Origin: Corynebacterium terpenotabidum Y-11
GTDB lineage: Bacteria > Actinomycetota > Actinomycetes > Mycobacteriales > Mycobacteriaceae
Assembly (NCBI RefSeq): GCF_000418365.1
Contig: NC_021663.1
Coordinates: 1,364,001 to 1,428,000 of the forward strand
Length of the DNA stretch: 64,000 bases
Direction of reading: 5' to 3'
A program made the position numbers and the translations under genes. The notes under the pieces are model-generated. The model was not told the origin of the DNA and ran no database searches. It saw only the letters and a list, made by a program, of their open reading frames with translations. Shown one piece after another: positions 8,135 through 17,843 of the stretch (the stretch's first letter is position 1; each line of letters begins with the position of its first letter).

Positions 8135-9187
8135 GTGCCGACGGCGTTGCCGGTGAAGCGCACGGAACTCGCGGCCCGGCCGGAGATCACGGACTGGGCA
8201 CTGCGTCACCGCTATATCACCGCCGCCCGAGGCGTGGTGGTCCCGCGGCCCGATCACTACGATCCCGCGGCATTCGACGGTTTCGGGCTCGACGCGGTGA
8301 CCAGGGCCTGGGCGAACCACCTCAAACACCCCGGGGCGGTCCTCGGCGGATGGAGTGCCGTGGCCGTCTACGGCCTCAGACCCGACTGGGCGGACCATGC
8401 CCCGGTCGTCCTGCTCTCCGGCACACATTCCCGGGGTTCGTTGACCTCCGCCACCGCGGCCCGATACCCGCTGCGCCCGGTGTTCCTGCCGCTCCCGGAC
8501 GATCTCGAGACATGCACCCCCTGCCCCCGGTTCCCCACGATGAAGGTGGTCACTCCAGGACTCGCCGCGGCACAGTGCCTGTCGACCATCCTCGACGGAC
8601 GCCACACCTGGTGGGTCCACGATGTCCCCGGTCTCACCCGACGGGAAGTTCGTGCAGTGCAGTTCATCGACGCCTTCGCCCAGTGCACCTGGGTGAGCCG
8701 CAGGGAGATTCTCGGGGCGGCGAAAGGGCTGGTCAACCGGAAACGGCTGAGGAAACTCCTGGCCCTGGCCGACGACGGAGCACAGTCACCGATGGAGACG
8801 GTGACTCGGCTGCTGGTCCGGGATCTCCTGCCCGCACCGTACCGGTGGGAGTCCCAGATCCGGGTGGATCTCGATCCTGGTGCCGCCACCGGATGGACCC
8901 GGCAGACTCTTCCGGACCTGGGTGTCCATGGGCTGAAGATCGCGATCTACTACGACGGGGCCTACCACGATGACGATCACCGGACCGACGTGGACTTCGA
9001 CCAGTTCCACACGCTGCGCGACCTGGGATGGGAGGTACTGAGGTTCAACAGGAAGACCATCCGTGACCCACGCAAGGTCCGCGAACTGGTGAGCAACGCC
9101 ATTGCCCGGGCCATCAGCCAGACCATCAATCAGGCCAACAGTCAGACCATCAATCAAGCCATCAGCCAGGCGCAGTCGGAAGGCTGA
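8135..9187 (+). CDS. DUF559 / Vsr-like PD-(D/E)XK nuclease-domain protein
   Basis: A 350-residue protein. The N-terminal half resembles actinobacterial proteins annotated with an AbiEi-like antitoxin domain. The C-terminal third looks like the DUF559/Vsr endonuclease fold: SPMETVTRLLVRDLLP with E221, LPDLG with D261, AIYYDG with D274, H278, then DFDQFHTLRDLGWEVLRFN. The usual arrangement E...D...YDGxxH...D...LGWxVLR is intact, so nuclease activity is possible. The C-terminus (about 325-347) is a degenerate SQTINQA repeat coded by imperfect tandem DNA. Start is uncertain: GTG 8135 has GGAGG only 3 nt upstream; GTG 8153 is an alternative. It stands alone, convergent with rsmB, between inverted copies of a 16-bp repeat. 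Role unknown; defence or mobile-element association is only a guess. Confidence 0.7.
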   Translation: MPTALPVKRTELAARPEITDWALRHRYITAARGVVVPRPDHYDPAAFDGFGLDAVTRAWANHLKHPGAVLGGWSAVAVYGLRPDWADHAPVVLLSGTHSRGSLTSATAARYPLRPVFLPLPDDLETCTPCPRFPTMKVVTPGLAAAQCLSTILDGRHTWWVHDVPGLTRREVRAVQFIDAFAQCTWVSRREILGAAKGLVNRKRLRKLLALADDGAQSPMETVTRLLVRDLLPAPYRWESQIRVDLDPGAATGWTRQTLPDLGVHGLKIAIYYDGAYHDDDHRTDVDFDQFHTLRDLGWEVLRFNRKTIRDPRKVRELVSNAIARAISQTINQANSQTINQAISQAQSEG

Positions 9188-9243
9188 GTCCATCCCCGGA
9201 AAACTTCCGGACACGAGGGGGTGGTCAACTCCCCGCTCACCAC

Positions 9244-9259
9244 CCAGTCGTGTCAGATT
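9244..9259 (-). repeat. 16-bp repeat copy 3 (inverted)
   Basis: Reads CCAGTCGTGTCAGATT on the plus strand, the exact reverse complement of 7725-7740. It lies in the 119-bp gap between the convergent DUF559-like gene and rsmB. That gap also holds a small CCGGAA-AAC-TTCCGG hairpin near 9194-9208, with no T run. Confidence 0.8.
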
Positions 9260-9306
9260 TCTTACACCTGGAGTACCCGGACGCGCCGTGGCTGCTTCCG
9301 ACGTCC

Positions 9307-10953
9307 TTACACCCGGCGCAGCACCGCGAGGAACATCGCGTCAGTGCCGTGCCGGTGCGGCCACAGCTGAACGAACGGCGCGGAATCCAGCGTCCCGGAG
9401 GCCGAAGCCGGGAGCGGCCCGGACAATGGGGTGCCCTGCGTGAGCTCCGAGAACAGTGCTGTCGCGTCCTCGATGACGGCGCCGGTCTCCTCCGCGATCG
9501 ACCGGACAACTTCGCGCGTCTCCGCCGGGTGCGGCGAACAGGTCGAGTAGACGACCACACCGCCGGGTCGGGTTGAGGCCAGCGCGGAGCGCAGCAGATC
9601 GCGCTGCAACGAGACCAGCTCCGCCACATCGGACGGGGACTTGCGCCACCGGGCCTCTGGCCGCCGACGCAGTGCACCGAGACCGGTACACGGGGCGTCC
9701 ACCAGTACCCGGTCGAAACCGGTGCCGGACGCCGAGGTCGGGATATCCAGCCCAGGAATCTCGGCGAGTTTGCGCCCGTCACCCTCATGGACCCGCACCG
9801 GCAGACCTTCGGTCGCCTGCCGCACCAGTTTCGCCCGGTGCGGGGCGGGCTCGACGGCGTCCACCTCAGCGCCGGTCGCACCGACGCCCATGGCCCAGGA
9901 GGCGAGGAAAGCGGTCTTGCCGCCGGGACCCGAGCACAGATCCAGCCAGCGGCCGTGGTCGTCCTCGACCGTGGCCCGCAGCAGGGCCAACGCGATGAGC
10001 TGTGAGCCCTCGTCCTGCACACCCGCCAGCCCCTCGCGCACCGGCTCGAGCTGGCCTGGATCGCCCTCGGTCAGGTAGACGGCATAGGGGGACCAGCGCC
10101 CCTCTTCTCCCCCGGTGACCAGCGCGAGCTCTTCAGCGGTGATCTGTCCGGGCCGTGCCGCGAGGTGCACCAGCGGGCGCTGGTCATCGGCCTCCAACGC
10201 TGCCGCCAGCTCGGACGCTGGCTCGGTCGTGGTTCCGCCGAGCGCGGCACTGAAGGCTTCGGCGATCCAGGTCGGATGCGAGGTCTGCAGGGCCAGCCGG
10301 GCGACCGGGTCACTGATCGTCCCGGTGACCTTGCGCTCCCAGACTTCGGCCGGGGTGCGGGTCAGGGTCCGCAGCACGCCGTTGGTGAACCCGGCGGCCT
10401 TGGCTTCACCGTTGGCCTTCACCAGCTCGACCGTGGTGTTCACCGCCGCATGGTCGTCGACCCGGGTACGCAGGATCTGGTAGGCGCCCAGGCGCAGTGC
10501 GTCGAGCACCACGGCGTCGATCCGGTCGACGGACCGGCCGGCCGCGTCGGCGATAACGGCATCGAGCAGGCCCTGCATGCGCAAGGTGCCGTAGGTCAGT
10601 TCGGTGGCGAAGGCGGCGTCGCGACCGGTGAGCTTCTCCTCGCGCAGGGCCGCGGGCAGGGCGATGTTGGCGAAGGCCTGATCGCGGGTCACCTTGCGGA
10701 GGACGTCGAAGACCACGTCGCGGACGCGGTCGCCGGAGCCGAGACGACGCGTCGCATTCTCATGTTCACGTCGGTGCGATGCGCTGCGTCGCTCATAACC
10801 GCGGTTGCCGCCCTGACCGCGGCCACCGCGCTGTCCGTCGCGCTGTCCGTCACGCTGCCCACTGCGCTGCCCACCTGTGGTGCTGCCCTTGTTCGTGCGG
10901 GACTGCCCGCCGCCCTCGCGTGCGGACTCGGACCGTGACCGGAAGCCACCCAT
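9307..10953 (-). CDS. rsmB: 16S rRNA m5C967 methyltransferase RsmB (Fmu/Sun)
   Basis: SAM-dependent rRNA cytosine-5 methyltransferase, 548 residues. After a disordered Gly/Arg/Gln-rich N-terminal tail of about 70 residues (GQRDGQRDGQRGGRGQGG) comes a NusB-like RNA-binding domain (RVRDVVFDVLRKV to about 205) and the Rossmann methyltransferase domain, with DLCSGPGGKTAFLASW for SAM, DAPCTGLGALRRRPEARWR (motif IV cysteine) and VVYSTCSPHPAET (catalytic motif VI cysteine). The basic tail is longer than usual for the family and may be an extra RNA-binding arm. The ATG overlaps the fmt stop by 3 nt, so it is translated from the priA-def-fmt-rsmB operon. Confidence 0.95.
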   Translation of the reverse strand: MGGFRSRSESAREGGGQSRTNKGSTTGGQRSGQRDGQRDGQRGGRGQGGNRGYERRSASHRREHENATRRLGSGDRVRDVVFDVLRKVTRDQAFANIALPAALREEKLTGRDAAFATELTYGTLRMQGLLDAVIADAAGRSVDRIDAVVLDALRLGAYQILRTRVDDHAAVNTTVELVKANGEAKAAGFTNGVLRTLTRTPAEVWERKVTGTISDPVARLALQTSHPTWIAEAFSAALGGTTTEPASELAAALEADDQRPLVHLAARPGQITAEELALVTGGEEGRWSPYAVYLTEGDPGQLEPVREGLAGVQDEGSQLIALALLRATVEDDHGRWLDLCSGPGGKTAFLASWAMGVGATGAEVDAVEPAPHRAKLVRQATEGLPVRVHEGDGRKLAEIPGLDIPTSASGTGFDRVLVDAPCTGLGALRRRPEARWRKSPSDVAELVSLQRDLLRSALASTRPGGVVVYSTCSPHPAETREVVRSIAEETGAVIEDATALFSELTQGTPLSGPLPASASGTLDSAPFVQLWPHRHGTDAMFLAVLRRV

Positions 10954-11957
10954 CAGTTTTCTCCCTCGGTATCAGCGGTATCAGCGGTATCAGCGTCGAA
11001 GGACACCGTGCCGGCGAACAGGTCAGCCCGGCCGCGGACCCAGTCGGCCGCATCCATCATCTTCTTGCCCGGCGGCTGGATCCGGGTCAACTGCAGCACA
11101 TCGTCCCCGGTGCCGACGAGCACCCGGTTCTTTTCCACGACGAGCTCCCCGGCGGGAACATCGACCGGAGCGTCGTCCTCCACCGGCATCAGCAGGCCGA
11201 GTTTGTAGCGTTCCCCGGCCAGCGTGGTCCACGGTCCCGGGGCCGGGGTGTGAGCGCGGGTGACGCGCTGGATGTCCACGGCGGGCCGGGTCCAGTCGAC
11301 GCGGGCGTCAGCGGAGGTGATCTTTGCTGCATAGGTCATGCCGTCGACGGACTGTTCCGCCGGGACAACCTGCCCGGACGCCAGCCCAGTGAGCGTGTCC
11401 GACAGCAGCACCCGACCGGCGTAGGTCAGGCGGGTCAGCAGATCGTCCGCGGTGTCGGTGACACCGATCGCCTCGTCGACGGTGCCGGTGACCGGCCCGG
11501 CGTCCAGCTCCGGGACGATCCGGAAAGTGGACGCCCCGGTCACTGCGTCCCCGGCCGCGATGGCGGCCTGCACCGGGGCGGCACCCCGCCACCGCGGCAG
11601 CAGGGAGAAATGCAGGTTGATCCACCCGTGGCGGAACATGTCGAGCACGTCCGCCGGCAGGATCTGTCCGTAGGCGACGACAGCGACCGCGTCCACCCCG
11701 TCATCCGCGTACCCGCGTAGCACCTCTCGGACCTCTGCGGCGCCGTCCGCCGAGGCTTTCAACGACGGCCACTTGTGTACCGGAACCCCGGCCGCCTCGG
11801 CGACCTCGGCGACCGCCGACGGGTGCAGGGTGCGCCCGCGGCCCCGCTTCGCGTCCGGCTGGGTGAGGACGGCGACCACCTCATGGTCCGACTCTTCCAG
11901 CAGATACCGCAGGGTGACCGCGGCAGGTTCCGGGGTGCCGGCGAAGAGGATCCTCAT
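10953..11957 (-). CDS. fmt: Methionyl-tRNA formyltransferase
   Basis: Formylates Met-tRNAfMet for initiation using 10-formyl-THF. 334 residues, normal length. The N-terminal formyltransferase domain shows MRILFAGTPEPAA, AYGQILPADVLD, the catalytic NLHFSLLPRWRGAAPVQAAI (N-x-H) and the D of TGASTFRIVPELDAGPV; a C-terminal OB-like domain follows. Start is ATG 11957, which overlaps the def stop (ATGA), so the deformylase and formylase genes are coupled; the stop overlaps rsmB. The C-terminus TADTADTEGEN is coded by three tandem 9-bp units at 10968-10994, outside the conserved fold. Confidence 0.96.
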   Translation of the reverse strand: MRILFAGTPEPAAVTLRYLLEESDHEVVAVLTQPDAKRGRGRTLHPSAVAEVAEAAGVPVHKWPSLKASADGAAEVREVLRGYADDGVDAVAVVAYGQILPADVLDMFRHGWINLHFSLLPRWRGAAPVQAAIAAGDAVTGASTFRIVPELDAGPVTGTVDEAIGVTDTADDLLTRLTYAGRVLLSDTLTGLASGQVVPAEQSVDGMTYAAKITSADARVDWTRPAVDIQRVTRAHTPAPGPWTTLAGERYKLGLLMPVEDDAPVDVPAGELVVEKNRVLVGTGDDVLQLTRIQPPGKKMMDAADWVRGRADLFAGTVSFDADTADTADTEGEN

Positions 11958-12454
11958 CGGTTGAACCACTCGCTCGCCCGGATTTCGCCCATGACGTCGC
12001 GGCGGGTTTCCGGCGCCATCCGCTGGAAGAACATCACCCCGTCGAGGTGGTCGGTCTCGTGCTGGACGCAGCGGGCCAGCAGTCCGGTGGCCTCCCGGTC
12101 CACCGGCTCCCCGTCGACGGTGACCCCGGAGACGTGGATCTGTGCCGCGCGGGTGACGTCTCCGCCGACGTCGGGCACCGACAGGCACCCCTCCCGCCCG
12201 GTCTGTGTCTCTTCGCCGATGGCTTTCCACACCGGGTTGATGATGTGCCCGCGGTCGCCGTCGCAGTCGTAGACGAAGACGCGTCGGGTGACACCCACCT
12301 GGTTCGCCGCCAGTCCCACTCCACCGGCGGCATCCATCGTCTCGTACATGTCATCGACGAGGGTGCGCAGGGTCGGATCGGACGGGTCGGTGATCTCCTC
12401 GGCCACGGTCCGCAGGACCGGGTCACCGAAGAGACGGATGTCAAGAGCAGTCAT
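11954..12454 (-). CDS. def: Peptide deformylase
   Basis: Metalloenzyme that removes the N-formyl group from nascent proteins. 166 residues. All three signature motifs are present: GVGLAANQVG, EGCLSVP (metal-ligand cysteine) and QHETDHLDG (two histidine ligands and the catalytic glutamate). It lies 11 nt downstream of priA and overlaps fmt by 4 nt. Tight coupling of def and fmt is the common bacterial arrangement. Confidence 0.97.
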   Translation of the reverse strand: MTALDIRLFGDPVLRTVAEEITDPSDPTLRTLVDDMYETMDAAGGVGLAANQVGVTRRVFVYDCDGDRGHIINPVWKAIGEETQTGREGCLSVPDVGGDVTRAAQIHVSGVTVDGEPVDREATGLLARCVQHETDHLDGVMFFQRMAPETRRDVMGEIRASEWFNR

Positions 12455-12465
12455 GACCGCCCAGT

Positions 12466-14505
12466 CTATCCCACCCGCACCGGGTCAACGACCACGCGCA
12501 GGGGTTCGGACTGCCGATGCGTCGCCCGCACCGCCTGTGCCGCGCGCAGCGCCGCCCCGACCTGCTCTACCTGCTCCCCCGCTGCCCGGATGATGAGCCG
12601 TCGGGCGCGGTGCGCCTCCTGCTCCCCCAGTCCGGCCGGGAGTCGGACGCCGCCCGGCAGCTCCACGGGGCCGAGAAACTCGACGGCCAGACCCGCGGAC
12701 TCCGGGCGGGACTCCCACGCCTCCCGCAGTTCGGTCAGCGACTCGGGTGTCCCGTCGACGGCAACGAAGACCACGGCCGGCGGCAGATGCGCCTCCCGGC
12801 GGCTCGCCAGTTCACGGGATGCCGCCCCCTCTGGATCCCAGCGGATGAGCGCCTGCACCGCCGGGACGTCCGGCGCCGACACCACGAGAACCTCCCCGCC
12901 GTTGTCCCGCGGCACCACCAGGCAGGTCATCTCCATCCACCGGTCCAGGGCATTCTCGGCGGCCCGCAGATCTTCACGGTTCAGTGAGAGCCATGGATCG
13001 AGGACCACCGCACATCCGTAGCCGCCCTTGGCGACCGGCTCGGCCCCGGTCGTCGCCACCACGAGTCGCGCCCCGGCGGGCACCGTGGGATGGATCTGGG
13101 AACCGCCGGAGACGGTCACCGGAATGCCGGTGAATGCCCGCCCCAGTTCCTCGGCGGTCCGGTCCTGGCCGATGACCGTCATCCGCAGCGCATGCCCACC
13201 ACAGGTGGTGCAGGTGAAGTGGCCCTCGATCGCCCCGCACCACCGGCACCGGGGTGCCGCCGCCTCGTCACCGGACCCCCCGGGCAGTTCCAGTGGACCG
13301 TTACACCGGCGGCATCGGGCCGAGGTCCGGCAGGAGGTACACGCCAGCGCCGGGGCATAACCACGGCGCGGCACCTGGATCAGCGCCGGGAGCCCGGCTT
13401 CCAGCGTCCGTCGTACCGCCGCGAATCCCGCGGCGGGTAGCCGGGTGAAGGACGCATGAGCGTCGAAGATGTCGTCGAGGCCGTGGACCCATGGCATCCT
13501 TGCGGCCAGTGCCTCCGGGGTGGGACGCAGCGTCGGCAGGAACCCTTCCTCGACCCAGGCCTGGATCTCGGCCGACCGGTGGGCACCGCCGACGATGAAG
13601 GCGAACCCCTCGGCCTCGGCCCGCATCCGCAGCACCTCGCGGGCGTGGATGTACGGGGCCCGCGGGTCGACCAGCGACTCGTCACTCTCCCCGACGAGCA
13701 CGACCAGCCGCAGATCCTGCACCGGGGCGGTCGCCGCCGAGCGGGTGCCCACCACCACCCGGCCCTGTCCGGCCAGCACCGCGAGATAGCGGCGGTACCG
13801 GGCCTGTGGGCCGATGGCGGCGGAGAGTTCCGTGATCTGCGCAGCGGCCAGGAACTGTCGCAGGGCGCCGGTGATCCGGTCGACCTCCCGCTGGTTCGGG
13901 GCGACGAGCAGGACCCCGCCACCAGACCAGGCCACAGCCGCGGCCAGTTCGGCGATCCGGGTCGGCCAGTCCTCTCCCGGCGTCCACAACCAGGACGCCC
14001 GCACAGCGCGACCGTCGAGGACTCCGTTGATCAGGCTGTCCGCGTGCCGGTACGCCGACCAGTTCTCCAGTGCGGCGCCACGGGCGACGTCCCCCAGATC
14101 CTGCGGCGATTCCAGGGCGCCGTAGAGGTCCTCCCAGCTGCCTCCGTCGCCGAAAAGGCCGGCCTTCTCCGCACTGGCGTGCCGGGAGGGGACGCAGGCC
14201 CGGAGGATGTCGGAACGGACGCCGGCGTACCGGTCGGCCAGCCGGTTGACGAGGTCCCACAGCTGGGGCGGAACCACCGGCGTCTCCCCGAGGACACGCG
14301 ACAGCGGCGCCAGGCGTCCGGAGTGATCGCTGGCCCTGCGCCGTTCGATGACGACCGCGTCGACCAGGCGTCCGGCGAAGCGTACCCGGACCCGCACTCC
14401 GGCGACCGCGGACGCATCGAGCTCCTCCGGGACGGCGTAGTCGAACAGCCGGTCCAGGTGCGGCATGCCCAGGAGCGGGAGGACCCGGGCGACAGGAAGG
14501 TCCAC
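12466..14505 (-). CDS. priA: Actinobacterial PriA-like primosomal protein without helicase motifs
   Basis: 679 residues aligning along the length of PriA: N-terminal 3'-end-binding domain (VARVLPLLGMPHLDRLFDY), a helicase-like core and the cysteine zinc-binding module (CTSCRTSARCRRC ... CRWCG ... CTTCG). The Walker A motif GxTGSGKTE is absent (the region reads WPTRIAELAAAVAWSGGG) and the DEEH box is replaced by VGESDES, so ATP-driven unwinding is not expected. The same loss is known for actinobacterial PriA, which may act only as a structural primosome protein. GTG start at 14505, 15 nt after metK; def follows 11 nt after its stop. Confidence 0.88.
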   Translation of the reverse strand: MDLPVARVLPLLGMPHLDRLFDYAVPEELDASAVAGVRVRVRFAGRLVDAVVIERRRASDHSGRLAPLSRVLGETPVVPPQLWDLVNRLADRYAGVRSDILRACVPSRHASAEKAGLFGDGGSWEDLYGALESPQDLGDVARGAALENWSAYRHADSLINGVLDGRAVRASWLWTPGEDWPTRIAELAAAVAWSGGGVLLVAPNQREVDRITGALRQFLAAAQITELSAAIGPQARYRRYLAVLAGQGRVVVGTRSAATAPVQDLRLVVLVGESDESLVDPRAPYIHAREVLRMRAEAEGFAFIVGGAHRSAEIQAWVEEGFLPTLRPTPEALAARMPWVHGLDDIFDAHASFTRLPAAGFAAVRRTLEAGLPALIQVPRRGYAPALACTSCRTSARCRRCNGPLELPGGSGDEAAAPRCRWCGAIEGHFTCTTCGGHALRMTVIGQDRTAEELGRAFTGIPVTVSGGSQIHPTVPAGARLVVATTGAEPVAKGGYGCAVVLDPWLSLNREDLRAAENALDRWMEMTCLVVPRDNGGEVLVVSAPDVPAVQALIRWDPEGAASRELASRREAHLPPAVVFVAVDGTPESLTELREAWESRPESAGLAVEFLGPVELPGGVRLPAGLGEQEAHRARRLIIRAAGEQVEQVGAALRAAQAVRATHRQSEPLRVVVDPVRVG

Positions 14506-14520
14506 AGGTCGGTACCTGAT

Positions 14521-15747
<1,227 letters not shown>

Positions 15748-15793
15748 TGAGGTGTTCTCTTCCTGTCGGGAGACGGATAGGACAGTTGTTCTC

Positions 15794-15813
15794 ATATTAG
15801 ACTAAGCGGTCTA
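15794..15813 (-). promoter_or_regulatory. metK -10 box and McbR operator
   Basis: TAGACTAAGCGGTCTA (15798-15813) is a perfect TAGAC-N6-GTCTA palindrome, the McbR site that controls metK and other methionine/cysteine genes in C. glutamicum. It overlaps the putative minus-strand -10 TAATAT (15794-15799), so binding would block RNA polymerase. McbR itself is not in the window. Confidence 0.8.
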
Positions 15814-15888
15814 CGCGGGTACGGGCCGGTCCCCGGCGTGGTTCGCCCGGGGTCGACGCCCGCAGCATATCGGCGGGAGGCATGGAGC

Positions 15889-17274
15889 CTACTCCGGAGC
15901 GAACAGCTCGTCGAGGGCGTCGAGAATGTGCGATGCCACCACCAGCTTTGACGCCGCCGGCACCTCGGTCACATCCTCGGCACCGGGCTGGTCACCGGGG
16001 GTGAGCAGCCAACCGGAGCTGGAATCCTGACCGAAGACCAGCCCGTCACCCACCGCATTGCACATCAACAGGTCGCAGCCCTTCCTCGCCAACTTGGCCC
16101 GGGCCAGGTCGAGAGGAGTGTGGTCGGCATCCCCGGTTTCCGCGGCGAAGCCGGCGATGAGCAGGCCCTCCGGAAGCTCACCGGTCCGGCGGGCCTCGAC
16201 GAGACCACGCAGGATGTCCGGGTTCTCGGTGAGGGAGAGCGTTGAGAGGTCGGTGTCCCCGCCCTTCTTCAGCTTCGCCTCCGCCGCTGACGCGGGGCGG
16301 AAGTCCGCGACCGCCGCGGACATGATCACCGCGTCCACACTACTGGCGGCGTCCACGACGGCCTGCTGCATTTCTCGGGCGGTCCGCACCCGGGTGACCG
16401 TGGCACCCGAGGGCTCCGGCAGGTCATCGGTGTATCCGGCGATGATCTCCACCCGCGCACCGCGCTGTACGGCGACATCGGCCAGGGCGAATCCCTGCCG
16501 ACCCGAGGACGCGTTGCCGAGGAAGCGCACCGGGTCCAGCGGCTCATGCGTGCCGCCGGCGGTGATGAGGATCCGACGGCCGACCAGCGACCGCCGGAAG
16601 ATCCCGAAGCAGTCATGGGCGGCCAGGGCCAGGGCGGCGATATGCTCCGGCTCCGGCATCCGACCGGCACCGGAATCCGGACCGGTGAGCCTGCCGTGGG
16701 CGGGGTCGAGCACCACCGTGCCCCGGCGACGCAGCGTCTCCACGTTCTCCCGGGTGGCCGGATGTGCCCACATTTCGGTGTGCATCGCCGGGGCGAGGAC
16801 CACCGGACAGGTCGCCACCAGACAACTGGCGGTGATCAGGTCATCTGCCCGTCCGTGGGCCAGCCGTGCCATGAGGTCGGCGGTCGCGGGCGCGATGACC
16901 ACCAGATCGGCCTCCTGGCCGAGCCGGACATGCCGGACCTCGTCGACGTCCTCGAAGACGGTGGTAGTCACAGGGTTACCCGACAGGGCCTCGAAGGTGG
17001 CTGTACCGACAAACTTCAGCGCGGCCTCGGTCGGCACCACGTGGACGTCATGCCCGGCCTTGGTGAAGGTACGGATCAGGGCGCAGGCCTTGTAGGCGGC
17101 GATTCCCCCTCCGACCCCGACGAGGATACGCAGTGCCCCGGACGCCCCGGACGCCCCGGTGTTCACGGTGTCCGCCTGGTCGGCGGTTCTCCTCGGTGCC
17201 GTTGATGCGGCGACAGTCTGTGCCGCAGCGGCCGGATCAGCCGCATCTGTCGCCTCATTCGCAATGTCAGTCAC
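15889..17274 (-). CDS. coaBC: Bifunctional phosphopantothenoylcysteine decarboxylase / synthetase (CoaBC, Dfp)
   Basis: Two consecutive steps of coenzyme A synthesis. 461 residues. The N-terminal FMN-dependent decarboxylase (CoaC) has GVGGGIAAYKA, the catalytic-site stretch APAMHTEMW and the flexible-loop GADSG-like LTGPDSGAGRMPEP. The C-terminal CTP-dependent synthetase (CoaB) has ITAGGTHEPLDPVRFLGNASSGRQG, AAVADFRP and the KLKK loop. The first 47 residues are a low-complexity Ala/Thr extension including ASGASG coded by 9-bp repeats (17133-17159); the true start may be the GTG near codon 36 rather than GTG 17274. It lies between the rpoZ terminator and the metK promoter. Confidence 0.94.
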   Translation of the reverse strand: MTDIANEATDAADPAAAAQTVAASTAPRRTADQADTVNTGASGASGALRILVGVGGGIAAYKACALIRTFTKAGHDVHVVPTEAALKFVGTATFEALSGNPVTTTVFEDVDEVRHVRLGQEADLVVIAPATADLMARLAHGRADDLITASCLVATCPVVLAPAMHTEMWAHPATRENVETLRRRGTVVLDPAHGRLTGPDSGAGRMPEPEHIAALALAAHDCFGIFRRSLVGRRILITAGGTHEPLDPVRFLGNASSGRQGFALADVAVQRGARVEIIAGYTDDLPEPSGATVTRVRTAREMQQAVVDAASSVDAVIMSAAVADFRPASAAEAKLKKGGDTDLSTLSLTENPDILRGLVEARRTGELPEGLLIAGFAAETGDADHTPLDLARAKLARKGCDLLMCNAVGDGLVFGQDSSSGWLLTPGDQPGAEDVTEVPAASKLVVASHILDALDELFAPE

Positions 17275-17411
17275 GGTGATCCAGCCTAGCCCACCGGGTG
17301 TCCAGGCGAAGCCATGTGCCTGGGTCCGGTCCCGGCTGGTCGCTCCAGGTCGGTCGCGTCCCGGAAAACTGTTCCGGAGATCCCACCCGGCAAACCGACC
17401 CGGCGATGAAA

Positions 17412-17456
17412 CGACGACGCCCGCCCCACCGTCACGCGGTGGGGCGGGCGTCGTCG
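17412..17456 (-). terminator. Terminator of the mihF-gmk-rpoZ operon
   Basis: Perfect 20-bp GC-rich stem (arms 17412-17431 and 17437-17456) with a 5-nt TCACG loop, 46 nt after the rpoZ stop. On the minus strand it is followed by TTTCATC, a short T tract. It is the strongest inverted repeat seen in the window. Confidence 0.85.
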
Positions 17457-17501
17457 GAACGTGGAGTCGGCGCGGCGGCTCCGGAAGTGTCCGGAAGAAA
17501 C

Positions 17502-17789
17502 TCAGCCTTCGGTGTGCTCGAGAAGATCCTGGTCGATCTCGCGCAGCGCGATCGACAGCGGCTTCTCCTTGTTCTCCGGGGCGACCAGGGGGCCGACGAA
17601 CTCGAAGACACCTTCGCCCACGTTCTGGAAGTAGTTGTTGATCTGGCGGGCCCGCTTCGCAGCGAAGATCACCAGAGCGTACTTCGACGAGACCTTGGTG
17701 AGAAGGTCGTCGATCGGCGGGTTGGTGATGCCGATCGGCTGGTCGAAGACCGTCGAGTTGTCGTTGACGTCGACGTCCTGAGTTTCCAC
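17502..17789 (-). CDS. rpoZ: RNA polymerase omega subunit
   Basis: Small RNA polymerase assembly subunit. 95 residues with the family core [34 protein letters not shown] and the C-terminal [20 protein letters not shown] 17789 is chosen because ACGAGG sits about 7 nt upstream and the length matches relatives; an in-frame upstream codon at 17825 has no such site. It lies 54 nt downstream of gmk, the usual bacterial pairing, and ends at the strong hairpin. Confidence 0.95.
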   Translation of the reverse strand: METQDVDVNDNSTVFDQPIGITNPPIDDLLTKVSSKYALVIFAAKRARQINNYFQNVGEGVFEFVGPLVAPENKEKPLSIALREIDQDLLEHTEG

Positions 17790-17843
17790 GTGAATACCTC
17801 GTTGTTCAGCATTGTCAGCGTCCACCGGACGCTGCTGTGTGTT

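Noticed and set aside
15748..15888. SAM riboswitch before metK
   Set aside because: The -10 box lies about 50 nt from the start codon, leaving no space for a SAM aptamer; a McbR operator explains control.
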